64,000 nt of DNA from Phragmites australis (taxonomy: Eukaryota; Streptophyta; Magnoliopsida; Poales; Poaceae). The stretch lies in contig NC_084933.1 in NCBI RefSeq assembly GCF_958298935.1, positions 5,067,001 to 5,131,000 of the forward strand, in the 5' to 3' direction. Under the pieces are notes generated by a model. It was not told the DNA's origin. It searched no databases and saw nothing but the letters and a program-made list of their open reading frames with translations. This document shows, one piece after another, positions 35,648 to 48,059 of the stretch. Every line of letters begins with the position of its first letter. The stretch's first letter is position 1. A program made the position numbers and the translations under genes.

Positions 35648-37880
35648 AAACATACTCCCCCTAATCTTGTCGTGGGTCAATATCATGAACTGCCAAAAGA
35701 TGTTGCATGACCGCCAGCTTCATCGCTGGCAATGCCTTCGTTAGAGTGTCAGCTCGCTACTCCTCTGTGCAGATGAAATCTACCTCAATCTGGCCTTCTT
35801 CAACGCACTCACGGATGAAATGAAACTTGGTGTCAATGTGTTTACTGCGGCCATAAAACACTGGATTCTTCATCAAAGCAATCACTGATTTGTTATCAAC
35901 AAATAATTTAACTGCTTTGGGCTCTTCTCTTGTTAGATCCCCCAACAGACTTCTAAGCCATAGTGCTTAGCATGCTGCCACCGTTGCCGCCATGAACTCA
36001 GCCTCGCAGGAAGACAAAGCAAACGTTTTCTGCTTCTGCGAATTCCATGACACCAAGCTGTCATTAATGTAGAAAGCCATACCTCCAGTACTCTTCCTGT
36101 CATCCATGTCACCAGCAAGATCACTATTTGTGTTGCCGGTGATCGCCTCTGTTTCTCTTCCTCTAGTATACACAATACCATAATGCATGATGCCCTTCAA
36201 ATACTGAAGAATTTGCTTCACTGCCTTACGATGCATCACCGTGGGCTTCTCTATAAATCTGCTTGCCACCCTGACAGAAAATGAAAGGTCAGATCTTATA
36301 TAGAGCAAATACCTTAGACAACAAATGATCCATCGATTCTCGGTTGCATCCACCGACTGTCCATCTGGATCCTTATGCAGCTGCTCCCCTTGTTCCATAG
36401 GGAATTTTGTGGAATTGCAATCCAGCATACCGAATTGATCAAGGACCTTCTTCGCATATTTTGTTTGCTTGATTATAATTCGCCCATCTTCTTGCGCTAC
36501 CTCAATCCCGAGATAGTGATTGAGTAATCCGAGATTGGTCATATCGAACTCATTCATCATCTGCTGCTTGAATCCCATGATCTCATCTGGACTTTCTCCT
36601 GTCATAATGAGTTCATCAACATATACTCCGACTATCACACCTACAAGACCTGATCCTCTTGTGTATATGGCTTGCTCTTGAGAATACCTGCTGAAACCAA
36701 TCTGTTTCAAGCTTCTGTCAAGTCGAATGTTCCATGCCTGTGGTGCCTGCCGAAGTCCATACAACGCCTTGCTGAGTTTGAGCACAAGATTCTCTTTATT
36801 CTTCACTACAAATCCCTCTGGCTGGGTCACGTATACTTCCTCTTTGAGCTCACCATTTAAGAATGCTAATTTGACATCCAGATGCTGAACTTGCCAACCT
36901 CGGTTGGCTGCAACAGCAAAGATGACGCGTACGGTGTCCAACCTAGCCACCAGCGCAAACACTTCTTCAAAATTGATTCCTTGCCGCTGCACATAGCCTT
37001 TCGTGACCAAACTTTCCTTGTGCTTGATCACATCTCCTTATGTGTTCTTCTTCAGTTTATAAACCCATTTGAGTCCAATCGGCTTATGACCAGCCGACAG
37101 CGCTGTGAGAGTCCATGTGCTATTCTTCTCTATGGACTCGATTTCCTTGGCCATGGCGTCCTCCCAGACCTACTGTCCAGCAGCCTCGCGATAGGAGGAT
37201 GGCTCCTCCGTCTCCACGAGTATGACCTCTTCTTCCAAGTCTTCATCAAGATCCACCCTTGGAGCATCTCTCATGATGCCGTCAATGTGCTTGTAACACA
37301 CAGGGTCCTCATCTGTGCCACTACTGCCACTGCTCAGTAGCGGTGTGGCCAGATTGCCAGTAGGTGATTCAGGGGCCGACAGCACCAGCGGAGTGAAGGG
37401 AGATGCCGGGGAGGTTGCTACCGTCTGTGCGGTAGTACTTGTCCTGGTTGCTGGCCCTTCCAGCGTCACCTCGCGGACCAGCGGATTCGATGAAGGAGCT
37501 TGATCATCATGTGCTGCGGGCATTGGCACACCTGCCGGACCACCTGCGAGTGGCACAGAATCGCCCACCGCCGGCTTAGTGCTAATCGCCTCCTTGACAT
37601 AGAAATATGACGACTCTCCACCACCTGCACCTGTACACCAGCTCCACTCCACACTCTCATCAAATTTAATATCATGACTTACATGAATTTTCCTGAGCCA
37701 TGGATCAAAGAGACGATGTGCCTTGCAACCGTCCTCGATGCCAAGATACACCATCGGCTGGCTTCGGTCATCGAGCTTCTTGAAAAGTGGCATTGTCACC
37801 TTCGTGTGTGCAGTGTAGCCGAACACACGAAGGTGCGCCAAATGTGGCTTCCTCACGTGCATATTGACATACGGGTCCAC
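35648..37880 (-). pseudogene. Ty1/copia pol remnant (integrase end, RT, RNase H)
   Basis: Minus-strand frames give the integrase C-terminal region (HLRVFGYTAHTKVTMP, MVYLGIEDG). A variable linker follows, then reverse transcriptase (GHKPIGLKWVYKLKK, LDVKLAFLNGELKEEVY, KALYGLRQAPQAW). RNase H has SSCEAEFMAA, VDNKSVIALMKNP and SKHIDTKFHFIRE. The reading stops normally at 35661-35663, just before a GGGGGAGTATGTT sequence that looks like the polypurine tract and first LTR bases. The LTR itself is missing. Stops lie near 37039 and 35978 and just before 35756. The catalytic YVDD motif reads YVDE and LDVKSAFLNG reads LDVKLAFLNG. All integrase catalytic residues are upstream of the break. Confidence 0.88.
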
Positions 37881-37884
37881 TACA

Positions 37885-40373
37885 ATTGATTATTGCAAAA
37901 CTACGAAATGTGCTTGGGTGAATGAAATATATTCGTTGGAACGAACTGTACTATGACCTAGTGTCCCTTTCCCCTTGAGCCCTCCCTCATGGTGAGATAT
38001 AGGCTTACCAATTGCTTTTAGATCTATGTAGTTGACGGTGAACTCAATGGCCTCCTCTATTCCCCAGCCTTGGGCCGTGCAACCTTCCAGCCGAACTCGG
38101 TTAGGAACATATTTCTTCAGAATTGACATGAACCTTTCAAAAGGATATATCTGATGTAGAAACATGGGGCCAAGGTACTTTATCTCATGCACGATGTGAA
38201 CAATGAGATTGGGCATTATGTCAAAAAATGATGGAGGAAAAATACTCTCAAGATGGCATATAGTATGGACCACGTCTTCTTGCAGCTTTGTTAGTTTGCT
38301 CAGATTGATGACCTTATGTGAAATTGCGTTGAAAAATGAACACAACTTTATGATTGGGTCTCAGACCTTATCTGGCCGAATACCCTAATTGCAGCAACAA
38401 GCAATTGTGTCATCATCATGTGATAATCATGGGACGTTATGCCAACTAACTTCAAAGTTTTTGTGTTCACTAATCTCTTTACGTTAGAGGAGTAACCCGC
38501 CGAAACTTTGATTTCGTGCAAGCAACTACACAGACTGATCTTCTCTTCCTTACTCAGGGTGTAGCAAGCCATTGGAAGTTCATTTGCCCCGTTGCCTATG
38601 ATTTTTGGATGCAAAATTTCCTTAGCTTCATCTCTTCTAGGTCGTGCATTGAGTGTATCCTTTATTTTGCTACGTATGTCTAGGAAGGTACCAATCAAGC
38701 TATCAAATACATTCTTCTCCATATGCACAGCATCAATTGCGTGTCGGACCATCAAGTACTTCCAATAAAGAAGGTTTCAAAATATTGATCTCTTTTTAAA
38801 CATAGGAGTAAGTTTTTCAGCTAGGAATTTTGTACGGCCTGTTCCCTTTCCAATGAAAACTCTAAGATTCTTTACCATCTTATATACATGTTCCCCAGTG
38901 TGAACCTTCGGAGCTCGATGAGTCTCCATTGTCCCGTCAAAAGCTCTTTTATTCCTGTAGTATGCTTGATTCAGGTGTAGAAACCTACGGTGACCCATGT
39001 AGACCATTTTCTTATAGTTCGTCAGCCACAACCCCCCTATTTCATCCAAGCACCATACATATCCATTGTAGCCTTTTAAAGTCTTTCCAGATAGGTTAGG
39101 AAGAGCATGAAAATCTTTGATCGTTATGAACAACATTGCATGTCTGGTGAAATGCTCATGTTTGTATTAGTCCCACACCGGTATGCCATCTTTCCATAGT
39201 ACAAGGAGATCTTCAAGCAATGGTTGGAGATACACATCGATATCGTTACCAGGTTGATTTGGCCCATTGATCAGCAAAGGCATCAAAAGGAACGTCTGCT
39301 TCATACATAGCCAAGATGGAAGGTTGTAGATATAGAGAGTCATGGGCCAAGTGCTATGACTATTGCTTATGTTGCCAAAAGGATTCATCCCATCCATACT
39401 TAACATGAACCTTATATTCCTCACTTCAGCTTTAAATTCCTTGTATTTTTTATCAAAGTTCCTCCATTGCATTCCAACAGTAGGGTGCCTAAGAATTCCG
39501 TCTTTCTTGCGCCCTTCAGTGTGCCATCGCATTAGCTAGGCATTTGATTTGTTGGCAAATATCTCTTTAGACGGGACATTATAGGGAAATACCAAGCCAT
39601 CTTGGGGCAGGGTCTTTTATCCTTACTCTTCTCCCCTATGTTATCGCTATCGATATTGTTAATGTTGTGCTTGTACCGTGATGCACTACAAATGTGACAC
39701 GCTTCCAAGTTTGCATCTTGGTTGTGAAACAACATGTAGTCATTTTGACATGCATGTATTTTCTGTACTTCCAACCCCAACGAGCAGACTATCTGCTTGG
39801 GGTGGTATGTGTTTTTAGGCAACTCATTGCCCTTTGGAAGCAAGTCCCTCAAAAATTGTAACAACTTATTGAAGCCCTTATCATACCAACCATTGCTGCC
39901 CAGGAACACCGGTGTTTCATAGTCCTCCATCATGCACTGGAACTTTTTGTGTTACCTATCCTTGGTGAAGTCTCCCTCTGCATTGCGCAACATTTCGTCT
40001 AGGTCGTCATCATCGTTACCGACAAAAGTATCTTTGAACGCTAACATATCAATGTCTTCATTAGCTGTCATATCATTGCCTATGTATTCCTTGACTACGG
40101 GCTGCTCTTCATGCACAACCTCCTCATGTTGACAATGTTCAATCCAGCAGATATAGCCAGGCTTGAAACCCCTACAAAACAAGTGTGTACGGATCTACTC
40201 TATGCCTAAGAACTACTTCTCATTCTTCTAATCAATGTATGGCCATCATATATAGTGATCATCATGCTTATTTTTGGCTTTCTGTATGCTGAGGTAGCCG
40301 TCAAAAAAGCATCCATTCCATGAAAGAACTCTGGGCCTCAACAGTCAGACTTGTACATCCATGTTCGGTCCAT
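37885..40373 (-). pseudogene. CACTA Tnp2-type transposase, broken
   Basis: The minus-strand start at 40373 reads MDRTWMYKSDC, stop, then a transposase-associated domain (EFFHGMDAFL, then a variable stretch). Acidic spacer, CHICSASRY and HPTVGMQWRNF blocks follow, then RFMLSMDGMNPFGN, which is the DGxNPFG core of the Tnp2 family. The catalytic region includes WLTNYKKMVYMGHRRFL. The C-terminal domain has HAIDAVHMEKNVFDSL, SHDYHMMMTQLL and FFDIMPNLIVHIVHEI, and ends GKPISHHEGGLKGKGTLG before the junction with copia sequence near 37880. At least five stops or frame changes interrupt it, so it is inactive. It could be the remnant of the autonomous partner of one of the CACTA families here. The 5' side is interrupted by the LTR element at 40511. 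Confidence 0.88.
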
Positions 40374-40510
40374 CTACAAATTTATGATTATCATTACATT
40401 TTAGCAATCAATAAAAAACCAATGAAATGATAATCATGCAATATTTTAAAATGCACATCTAATTTATTGAATTACCTCACATCTTCATTGCTCCATGTTA
40501 GATAGCCTAT
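40374..40510. other. Upstream flank of the Tnp2 remnant
   Basis: AT-rich sequence lies between the Tnp2 start and the insertion point of the Tat-like LTR element. The last five bases, cctat, resemble the cccat found after the 3' end of that element (50162-50166). Confidence 0.4.
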
Positions 40511-41370
40511 TGTTGGAGCAAGAGATCATCTTGCCCCAGCAAGTACGGGGAGAGTTTCTTCTAAGGAGGAGACTCAAGCTTGAAGATGAAGTTCGAGAGG
40601 AAGGAACACCATGAATGTATTGATAGTAAAATATGGACCGGGCTAGCGGGAGTATCATAGGAAAACTTTGTGATTATGCTCCTCCATGTTGTCTTGAGCG
40701 GGCTCTTTTTTTGACCTTTATCTTTCGGGTGACCACGACCCCCTATTTATAAGGCAGTACGTAGCCTAGTGTATAAGTTATCACAATGTACAAATATCTA
40801 GGACCTGGCCGAATTACTGGGCCTTATCCTGGATAACTACCTTTTACCCAACATAGAAGATAAATATCTACCATGATATCTATTTTTGTGCTTGCCCATT
40901 GAGGGGTGAGCCAGTTACCAATTACGACCCAACGCCACTCTGCCGGGGGTGTTAGGACGACTTGCATCGTGTCAGGATAAGCACCACTTGCACCGGCATT
41001 TATCACTCGTCACCTCGCATTAGGTCGATGACAGAGGGGGAGTGTCATTTCTTTCCTGATATTATCTCCAGCGGGCGATCGCACCTTTAGGCTTTGGAAG
41101 ACCGCATGGGCACCGGAGGGGCGGCCCAAAGGGGTCCGCAACCTCTGGGAATAAGGCCTCCTGTTGGGTTAGGAGGCCGAAGGCTCTGGGGGGTACTTTC
41201 TATAGCTCCAAGTCTTCGGAAGGCCACGTAGGAGCCGGAGAGGTGGCTTGAAGGGATTCACAGCCTCCAGGGATGGGGCCTCCTGCCGAGTCCGGAGGCC
41301 GAAGGCTTGGAGGGACCTTTGATAGCAATCGCCAACCATTATCCTCAGGCTGGTTTATTTCCCCCCAACA
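40511..41370 (-). repeat. LTR (3' side in element orientation)
   Basis: The plus-strand reading begins TGTTGGAGCAAGAG and ends CCCCCCAACA. It pairs with 49324-50161 over its whole length, with the same TATA-containing block (ctatttataagg at about 40742). Confidence 0.88.
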
Positions 41371-42114
41371 GTACCCCCTCATTCTCTGGCCTTGACGTTT
41401 GGAGGGGTGAGAGGATGTAGAGGAAAACCTACTCCAGCTTGGGTTTGTAACAAGAATGCTCGAAGGCCATTCCCTGTCCCTGAGGAGTTTATCGGCAGGA
41501 ACTGCGGGTGTTGATGGTGAAGCTCAATGCTGGTGGTGCATTAATGATGGCGGCACACCCTAGGATTATGCTGAGGTCGGAAGTGCAGCTGGCATCGAAG
41601 TCGGAGTTGAAGACCGAAGATGTATCAACAGAAGAGGTACATTTCGAAGCCTGTTGGAGTTAGAGTATGCGGTATCGGGACTCGAGGCCGGAGGGGCGTC
41701 GATGGAGGTGATGCGCTCCAGGGTCCATGCCAAGGCCGAATTTGATTCTTTTGATCTTTTTTGGTGATGGGTCTTCTCGCCATTTGAGTTTGTCAGAGTG
41801 GGGGATTACATGTGGGATTGGGGAATCCCCACGTTTGCCAATTTGAGGATGGTAGAATGGGATGTGTCACTGGCGCATTGTTGACTGGATAATGCGTGGG
41901 TTCGTCTAGGGTCTTGGCAGGCGCCGAAAGAGTCTAGGTCATTAATGTGATGGGACATTCGTGCAAGAAAATGAGGTGTTGCCGTGGGATGTTGCCATGT
42001 GTCATTGGAATGACCGGGATATGGCCACGGGCCCCGAAAGATTAAAGAGGGATGCTACAGAGCGAGGCCATGTTGGTTACGCTTCTCTTCCTAGGTGTAC
42101 GTGGCCACTCGGAT

Positions 42115-42480
42115 TGGGTATAAAGAAGGGGTCATCCGACTAGATCTATCACCACTCCAAGAGCGAGCACTTAACTTGACTCTGAATATGGCATCGTCTT
42201 CCTCCCCATCCTCTTCGGAAACTCAATGATCTCGACTGCTTCTACTAGGGTTGGGCTATTTTGGCCACTAGTGGTGGCGCTAGTGAGCGTCTAGCTTCCA
42301 TCCCTGCGGGGCTGACATCTGCCTACTACCCCTGCCCAACCCCCAGTTCGGGAGACCATGCCTGTCGAGTTCATCAATATTTTTGATGACGAAGCGGAGA
42401 TTGACTGGGATCTCCTGTAGAGAGAGAGTGACGAGGAGGAGCGGACTTCAGCGGCAAGGGCTGGGAAGAAGCTGTAGGAG
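42115..42480 (+). other. Antisense promoter-like site and short broken reading frame
   Basis: On the strand opposite to the element's gag, gggtataaagaagg (about 42118) is followed ~70 bp later by an ATG (42189) in a favourable context. The frame starts MASSSSPSSSET and soon reaches a stop. In other frames the next 250 bp read as acidic or Ser-rich peptide, for example VEFINIFDDEAEIDWD at about 42366-42414. Grande-type Tat elements carry an antisense gene between pol and the 3' LTR, and this could be a decayed counterpart. That is inference from position and promoter only. Confidence 0.35.
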
Positions 42481-43169
42481 GACCAAACGGTGGCCCCTTC
42501 AGTTTCTTCATCATCTTCTGCAGCTCAGGGGTCAGCTACTGCATCAGCTTTTGTGGCAGCAAGCCGCGGATGAGGTGTATACACCGCTCCATACGCGGCC
42601 CCTGTTGGGATCAGTAGGAGGCACATGTGGCCTTCAGAGGTGCTTTGTGGGCATCCCTGTTCTGCCGTACAACTATGGCCCTGCCGTGGGTCATAGTTGT
42701 CTTTTACCACCTTGTACTCTTTCTCCCCTGGTTTGCCCTCTCGGGGTTTGCCTCCTCTGCAGCGACCTTTGTACTATTTGCTTCTTTGTACGTGTCCTCC
42801 GGATGCCCGATTTGTTTAATAATGTAACTTGCACCTTTGATGGCGATTGTATCTCATTTTGGGAAAAAGTGTAAGGGGATCCTTCGAGCAGGGGATCACA
42901 TGTCTGTGTGCCTTTGTGCATGCGAGCCGTGCTTCTTTGTACCCTTAATAGGTGATGGCTAGTTTTTTTGGATGACCGACATACCGAGCCTTCATTTAGA
43001 TCATCGCTAGTTTTGTTCCTTTTGAGGGACAAGTGGCCTCAGGAATCTGGCGGTGGTAGAATGCAGGGTAACTAAGGAGGGACGGATGAAGCGCTGGCGA
43101 CCTCGTTGTTTCTGGTTATTGCGTACTCCTTAGGCTCGGTGCTGGTAGGGTAATTTTGTTCCTGATTTT

Positions 43170-46035
43170 TGACCCAGCGGAGCCCATTTGGAACCTTTGG
43201 AGACAAGGTTCGGAGGTGGTCTTTGACCCTTTGGGTCCTTAGCCGCTACCTAGCTCCTGAGGAAACATGCTCGACGCTTGGAGATGGTGTGTCACAGGCG
43301 AAGACAAAGGCCAGATGAGAGAGGTGGTCCTCGACCCCCTCGACCCTTAGCCGCTTCCTAGCTCCTGAGGTAACCCGCTTGGACCCTGGAGATGGTGTGT
43401 CGAAGGCGAAGCCAAACGCCATACGGGAGAGGTGGTCCTCAACCCCTCGGCCCTAGCTACTGCCCGGCTCTAGAGGTAACCCGCCCAGATCCTGGCGACG
43501 GCGTGTCAGAGGCGAAGTCGAAGGCCAGGTGGGGCGGTGGTCCTCGACCCCCCTCGGCCCTTAGCCGCTGCCTTGCTCCTGAGAAAATCCTCCCGGAGCC
43601 AGTTGATGGCATGTCAGAGGCGAAGCTGAAGGCCAGATGGGAGAGGTGGTCCTCGACCCCCTCGGCCCTTAGTTGCTGCCCGGATCCTAAGGTAACCCAC
43701 CCCGAGCATGGGACAGCGTGTCGAAGGCGAAGCTGAAGGCCAGACGGGAGAGGTGGTCCTCGACGCCCTCGGCCCTTAGCTGCTGCCCGGCTCCGAGGTA
43801 ACCCGCCCGGAGCCTGGCAGCAGCATGTCGAAGGTGAAGCCAAAGGCCAGACAGGAGAGGCGGTCCTCGACCCCCTCGGCCCTTAGCCGCTACCTAGCTC
43901 CGAAGGTAACCCGCCTAGAGCCTAGCGATGGCATGTCAGAGGCAAAGCCAATGGCCAGACCGGAGAGGTGGTCATCGACCCCCTCAGCTCTTAGTCACTG
44001 CCCGGCTCCATAGGTAACCCTCCCGGAGCCTGGTGATGACGTGTCGAAGGCAAAGCTAAAGGCCAGATGGGAGAGATGGTCCTTGACCCCCTTGGCCCTT
44101 AGTCGCTGCCCGACTCTGGAGGTAACCCGCTCGGAGCCTGGCGATGGTGTGTCAGAGGCAAAGCTAAAGGCAAGAGGGGAGAGGTGGTCCTCGACCACCT
44201 TGGCCCTTAGCTGCTGCCCGGCTCCAGTGATAACCCTCCCGGAGCCTTGCAACAGTGATTTAGAGGCGAAGCTAAAGGTCAGACAGGAGATGTGTTCCTC
44301 GACTCCCTCGGCCCTTAGCCGCTGCCGGGCTCCAGAGGTGATCTTCCCAGAGCCTGACGACAACGTGTCGGAGGTGAAGCCGAAGGCCAGATGGGAAAAG
44401 TGGTCCTCGACCCCCTCGGCCCTTAGCCGCTGCCTGGTTCCTGAGGTAACCCACTCGGAGCCTGGAGACGATGTGTCGGAGGCGAAGCCAAAGGCTGTAT
44501 AGGAGAGGTGATCCTCGACCACCTCGGCCTTTAGCCGCTGCTCAGCTCCATAGGTAACCCGCCAAGAGCCTGGCGACGCCATGTCGGAGATGAAGCCGAA
44601 GGCCAAATAGAAGAGGTGGTCCTCAAACCCCTCATAGGCCAGATGGGAGAGGTGGTCCTCGACCCCGAAGCCTGGTGACGGTATGTCGGAGGCGAAGCCG
44701 AAGGCCAAATGGAAGAAGTGGTCCTCAAACCCCTCGGCCCTTAGCCGCTGCCCGGCTCCTGAGGTAACCCACCTAAAGCTTGGGATGACGTGTCGGAGGA
44801 GAAGCCGAAGGCCAAACGGGAGAGACGGTCCTCGACCCCCTCGGCCCTTAGTCGCTGCCCGGCTCAGGAGGTAACCCGCCCAGATCCTGGCAGCGGCGTG
44901 TTGGAGGTGAAGAGCGAAGGCCAGATGGGAGAGGTGCTCTTCGATCCACTCGGCCCTTAGCCACTGCCCAGCTCTGGAGGTAATTCACACGGAGCCTGAC
45001 GATAGCGTTTCGGAGACGAAGCCGAAGGCCAGATGAGAGAGGTGGTCCACGACCCCCTCAGCCCTTAGTCACTGCCTGGAGCCTAGCGATGGCGTGTTAG
45101 AGGCAAAGCCAAAGGCCAGACGGGAGAGGTGGTCGTCGACCCCCTCGGCTGTTAGTCGCTACCAGGCTCTAGAGATAACCCTCCCAGAGCCTGGTGATAG
45201 CGTGTCGGAGGTGAAGCTGAAGGCCAGACAGGAGAGATGGTCCTCGATCCCTCAGCCCTTAGCCGCTGCCCAGCTACAGAGGCAACCCGCTCGGAGCCTG
45301 ACGACAACGTGTCGGAGGCGATACCAAAGGCCAGATGGGAGAGGTGGTCCTCGACCTCTTCAACCCTTAGCTGCTGCCCGGCTCCAGAGGTAACCCACCC
45401 GGAGCCAGGCAACAGCGTGTCGGAGGAGAAGCCGATGGCCAGACGGGAGTGGTGGTCCTCGACCCGCTTGGCCCTTAGCCGCTACCCGGCTCCAGAGGTA
45501 ACCCGCCCGGAGCATGGCGACGGCGTGTCAGAGGCGAAGATGAAGGCCAAACGGGAGAGGTGGTCCTCGACCCCCTCGGCCCTTAGTCGTTGCTCGGCTT
45601 CGGAGGTAACCCGCTCAGAGACTAGCCTCAGCGTGTCAGAGGCGAAGCCGAAGGCCAGACGGGAGAGGTGGTCCTCGACCCCCTCGGCCCTTAGCCCCTA
45701 CCCGGCTCTGGAGGTAACCCGCTCGGAGCCTAGCGACAGTGTGTCGGAGGCGAAGCTGAAGGCTAGAGGTAGAGGTGGTCCTCGACCCCCTTGGCCCTTA
45801 GCTGCTACCGACTCCGGAGGTAACTCGCCCGGAGCCTGGTGATGGCGTGTCGGAGGCAAAGCCGAAGGCCACACAAGAGAGGTGGTCCTCGACCCCCTCA
45901 GCCCTTAGCCGCTGCCCGGCTTCAGAGGTAACCCACCTGGAGCCTGGTGACGGCGTATCAGAGGCAAAGCCGAAAGCTAGATGGGAGAGGTGGTCCTCGA
46001 CCCCCTCAGCCCTTAGTCGCTGCCCGGCTCCTGCA
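43170..46035. repeat. Tandem array of ~26 units, 108 bp (36 codons)
   Basis: The unit runs cggctccggaggtaacccgc ... gagcctggcgacggcgtgtc ... gaagccgaaggcca ... gagaggtggtcctcgacccc ... cggcccttagccgctgcc. Repeats of gaggtaac recur every ~108 bp from about 43372 to 45928. Unit length is a multiple of three, so long frames cross many units. The plus strand gives a 36-residue repeat with KARWERWSSTPSALSRCPAPE; the minus strand, which is the element's sense strand, gives LRAEGVEDHLSHLAFGFASD. Units differ by scattered substitutions and small indels, so no frame spans the full array. Three further units occur at 48060-48355. Confidence 0.88.
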
Positions 46036-46379
46036 ATAATCAGCTGGGGATACCATACTATTTCCCGTGCCATGCAGAGTGGGCTTTTACTTAATGTTAG
46101 CATGATCTAGTGGGCTTTTACTTAATTTTAGTATGATCTTTGTAAACGACATATGAATTGTGTCTTTAGATGAGACTGCTGGGTAGTGACTTTACTTGTT
46201 ACCATACGTATCTGAGTCATGTAGGCCGTACCTGTGGGCTAGGGGATTTGTACCCCTTTGGTCTGTTGGCTACGCCTGTCAGGGGCTAGAGGGCTTCCCA
46301 TCCCTCCGGCATGGAGGCGCTTGCCTTTAAGATGCCGGGGGATTTTGTTCGACAGTTTTTTTGGAACCTCTCCACCTAG

Positions 46380-46840
46380 CAGATGTTTTGTAATGCTCTC
46401 TGTCTTGCGGAGCTTTTGGGAGTCTCCCCGTTTTGGCAGAGGTTTTTCAAGACTATTTGGCGGCGGTTTTTGTAAGACGCTCCACCTCGCAGAGGTTTTC
46501 GGATGTCTCATCGTTTTTGTCGTAGCTTTTGCAAGACTCTCCATCTTGCGGAGGTTTTCAGAGTCTCTCCATTTTGGTAGAGGTTTTGCAAGACTATTTG
46601 GAAGAGGTTTTGGTAAGACGCTCCACCTCGCGGAGATTTTCAGAAGTCTCTCCGTTTTTGCTAGAGCTTTTGCACGACTCTCCGTCTTGCGAAGATTTTT
46701 GGAAGTCTCTCCATTTTTGCTACAGCTTTTGTAAGACTCTCCGTTTTTGCCGAAGGTTTTGTATGACTCTCCGTTTTTACCGGAGGTTTTGTATCCTTTT
46801 GTAAGACTCTCCGTTTTTGCCGGAGGTTTTATATCCCCTT
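46380..46840. repeat. Tandem array of short units with ggttttgcaagactctccgt motif
   Basis: Phrases such as cggaggttttgtatgact, ctccgtttttgccg and gcttttgcaagactctcc recur with a period of about 30 to 60 bp. The order of sub-motifs varies, indicating a higher-order arrangement. Confidence 0.75.
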
Positions 46841-46859
46841 CGGCATGTGTTAACACCGA

Positions 46860-47720
46860 AGGCTCTACACACCATTGAGGCTACACAATACCTTCCAGGA
46901 AAAGTAGGAAGTCTTGCCTTCCAGGTGACCTAGGCATGCTACACCTACGGTGTGTGGGCTCGTCCTGGTCCCGAGGAAACACCTCGAGTGTACCGCAACA
47001 CTGTCCACCAAGGGTGTGCCCTGGCGCGTGGCATTTATACGACTAAAGCTATGCAATACCTTCTAGGAAACCTAAGCTTGATGCCCTCACGGTGACCTAG
47101 GCATGCTGCGCTTGCGTTATATAAGCATGTCGTGTAATGAGGATTCTTTGCTATAGCATTCCTCAGAGCACCGCATCCTCACATTAAGGTAATCCCTTGA
47201 TATGCGGTGTCCACACTACCAAGGCTATGCAATACCTTCTAGGACACCCTGGCATTATCTGCCCTCTGGGTGACCTAGGAATGCCATGCTGCTCTAGGTG
47301 TGTGGGCTGCACTACCTACTAGGGCAAAGCCTACCCTCCGGGAAACCTTTTCAGCTGACTTTAGGTTTAGGCAAGCAATGCCTACAGGTGCATGGGCATG
47401 TCCTGCCTCCCGATGAAATCCGTCGGGGGTGCCGCAACTCCATTACCAAGGAAGTCCCTTGATAACCAGCATCTACACATTATCGAGGCTATGTAACGCC
47501 TTCCAGAAAACCTAGGCTTGGTGCCTTCATGGTAACCTAGGCCTGTTGTGCCCATGGTGTGCAGGCATGTCATGCAACGAGGATTCATTGCGACAGCATT
47601 CCTCAGAGCACCGCCGAGGCTATGCAATGCCTTCCAGGACACCTTGGCAAAATTTGCCCTCTGGGCGACCTAGGCATGCGGTGCAACTGCAGGCGTGGGT
47701 TTTGCATGGTTACGTTACTA
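46860..47720. repeat. Tandem array with ggctatgcaataccttccagg units
   Basis: Five or so units carry the pair ctatgcaataccttccagga and gtgacctaggcatgc. They start near 46880, 47050, 47225, 47488 and 47617, so the spacing is irregular (about 130-260 bp). Units differ by indels. They are unrelated in sequence to the 108 bp repeat on either side. Confidence 0.75.
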
Positions 47721-48059
47721 GTTAAGTTTTGTAGTCCATTGTTGGCAATAAGCAACTAATTGTAGTATAAGACATAGCTAGATTAGATGACTATTCATAA
47801 CTCATGTCAAAAGAAGATGTAACTTAAGTTCTACTGCTTACTGCTAAAAAGGGACATAATCTAGATTTACCATTCTACCTAATGGCTATCTATTGTAAAA
47901 GCTTCTAGCAGTAAGGTTGTAGACCTCCAACATACTTTTTATTGTACTATACGAAAGATAGACCAACTAGGTAAACTATCTATAGGTACTAGTGGGCGTA
48001 CCTTTACCAGAATAAAGCCTTTATTATGAGGCTTGAAGGCCTCGAGGCCTATGGCTCGG
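47721..48059. other. AT-rich non-repetitive segment within the Tat-like element
   Basis: Base composition shifts sharply from the GC-rich arrays on both sides. No open frame is seen. It could be a small unrecognised insertion. Confidence 0.3.

Noticed and set aside
43392..46110. Multiple 100-240 codon open frames on both strands
   Set aside because: They are readings of the 108 bp repeat in different frames, so I report the array instead of separate genes.
43170..47720. CRISPR-like regularly repeated DNA
   Set aside because: Units are head-to-tail tandem repeats without unique spacers, and the genome is a plant nuclear genome.
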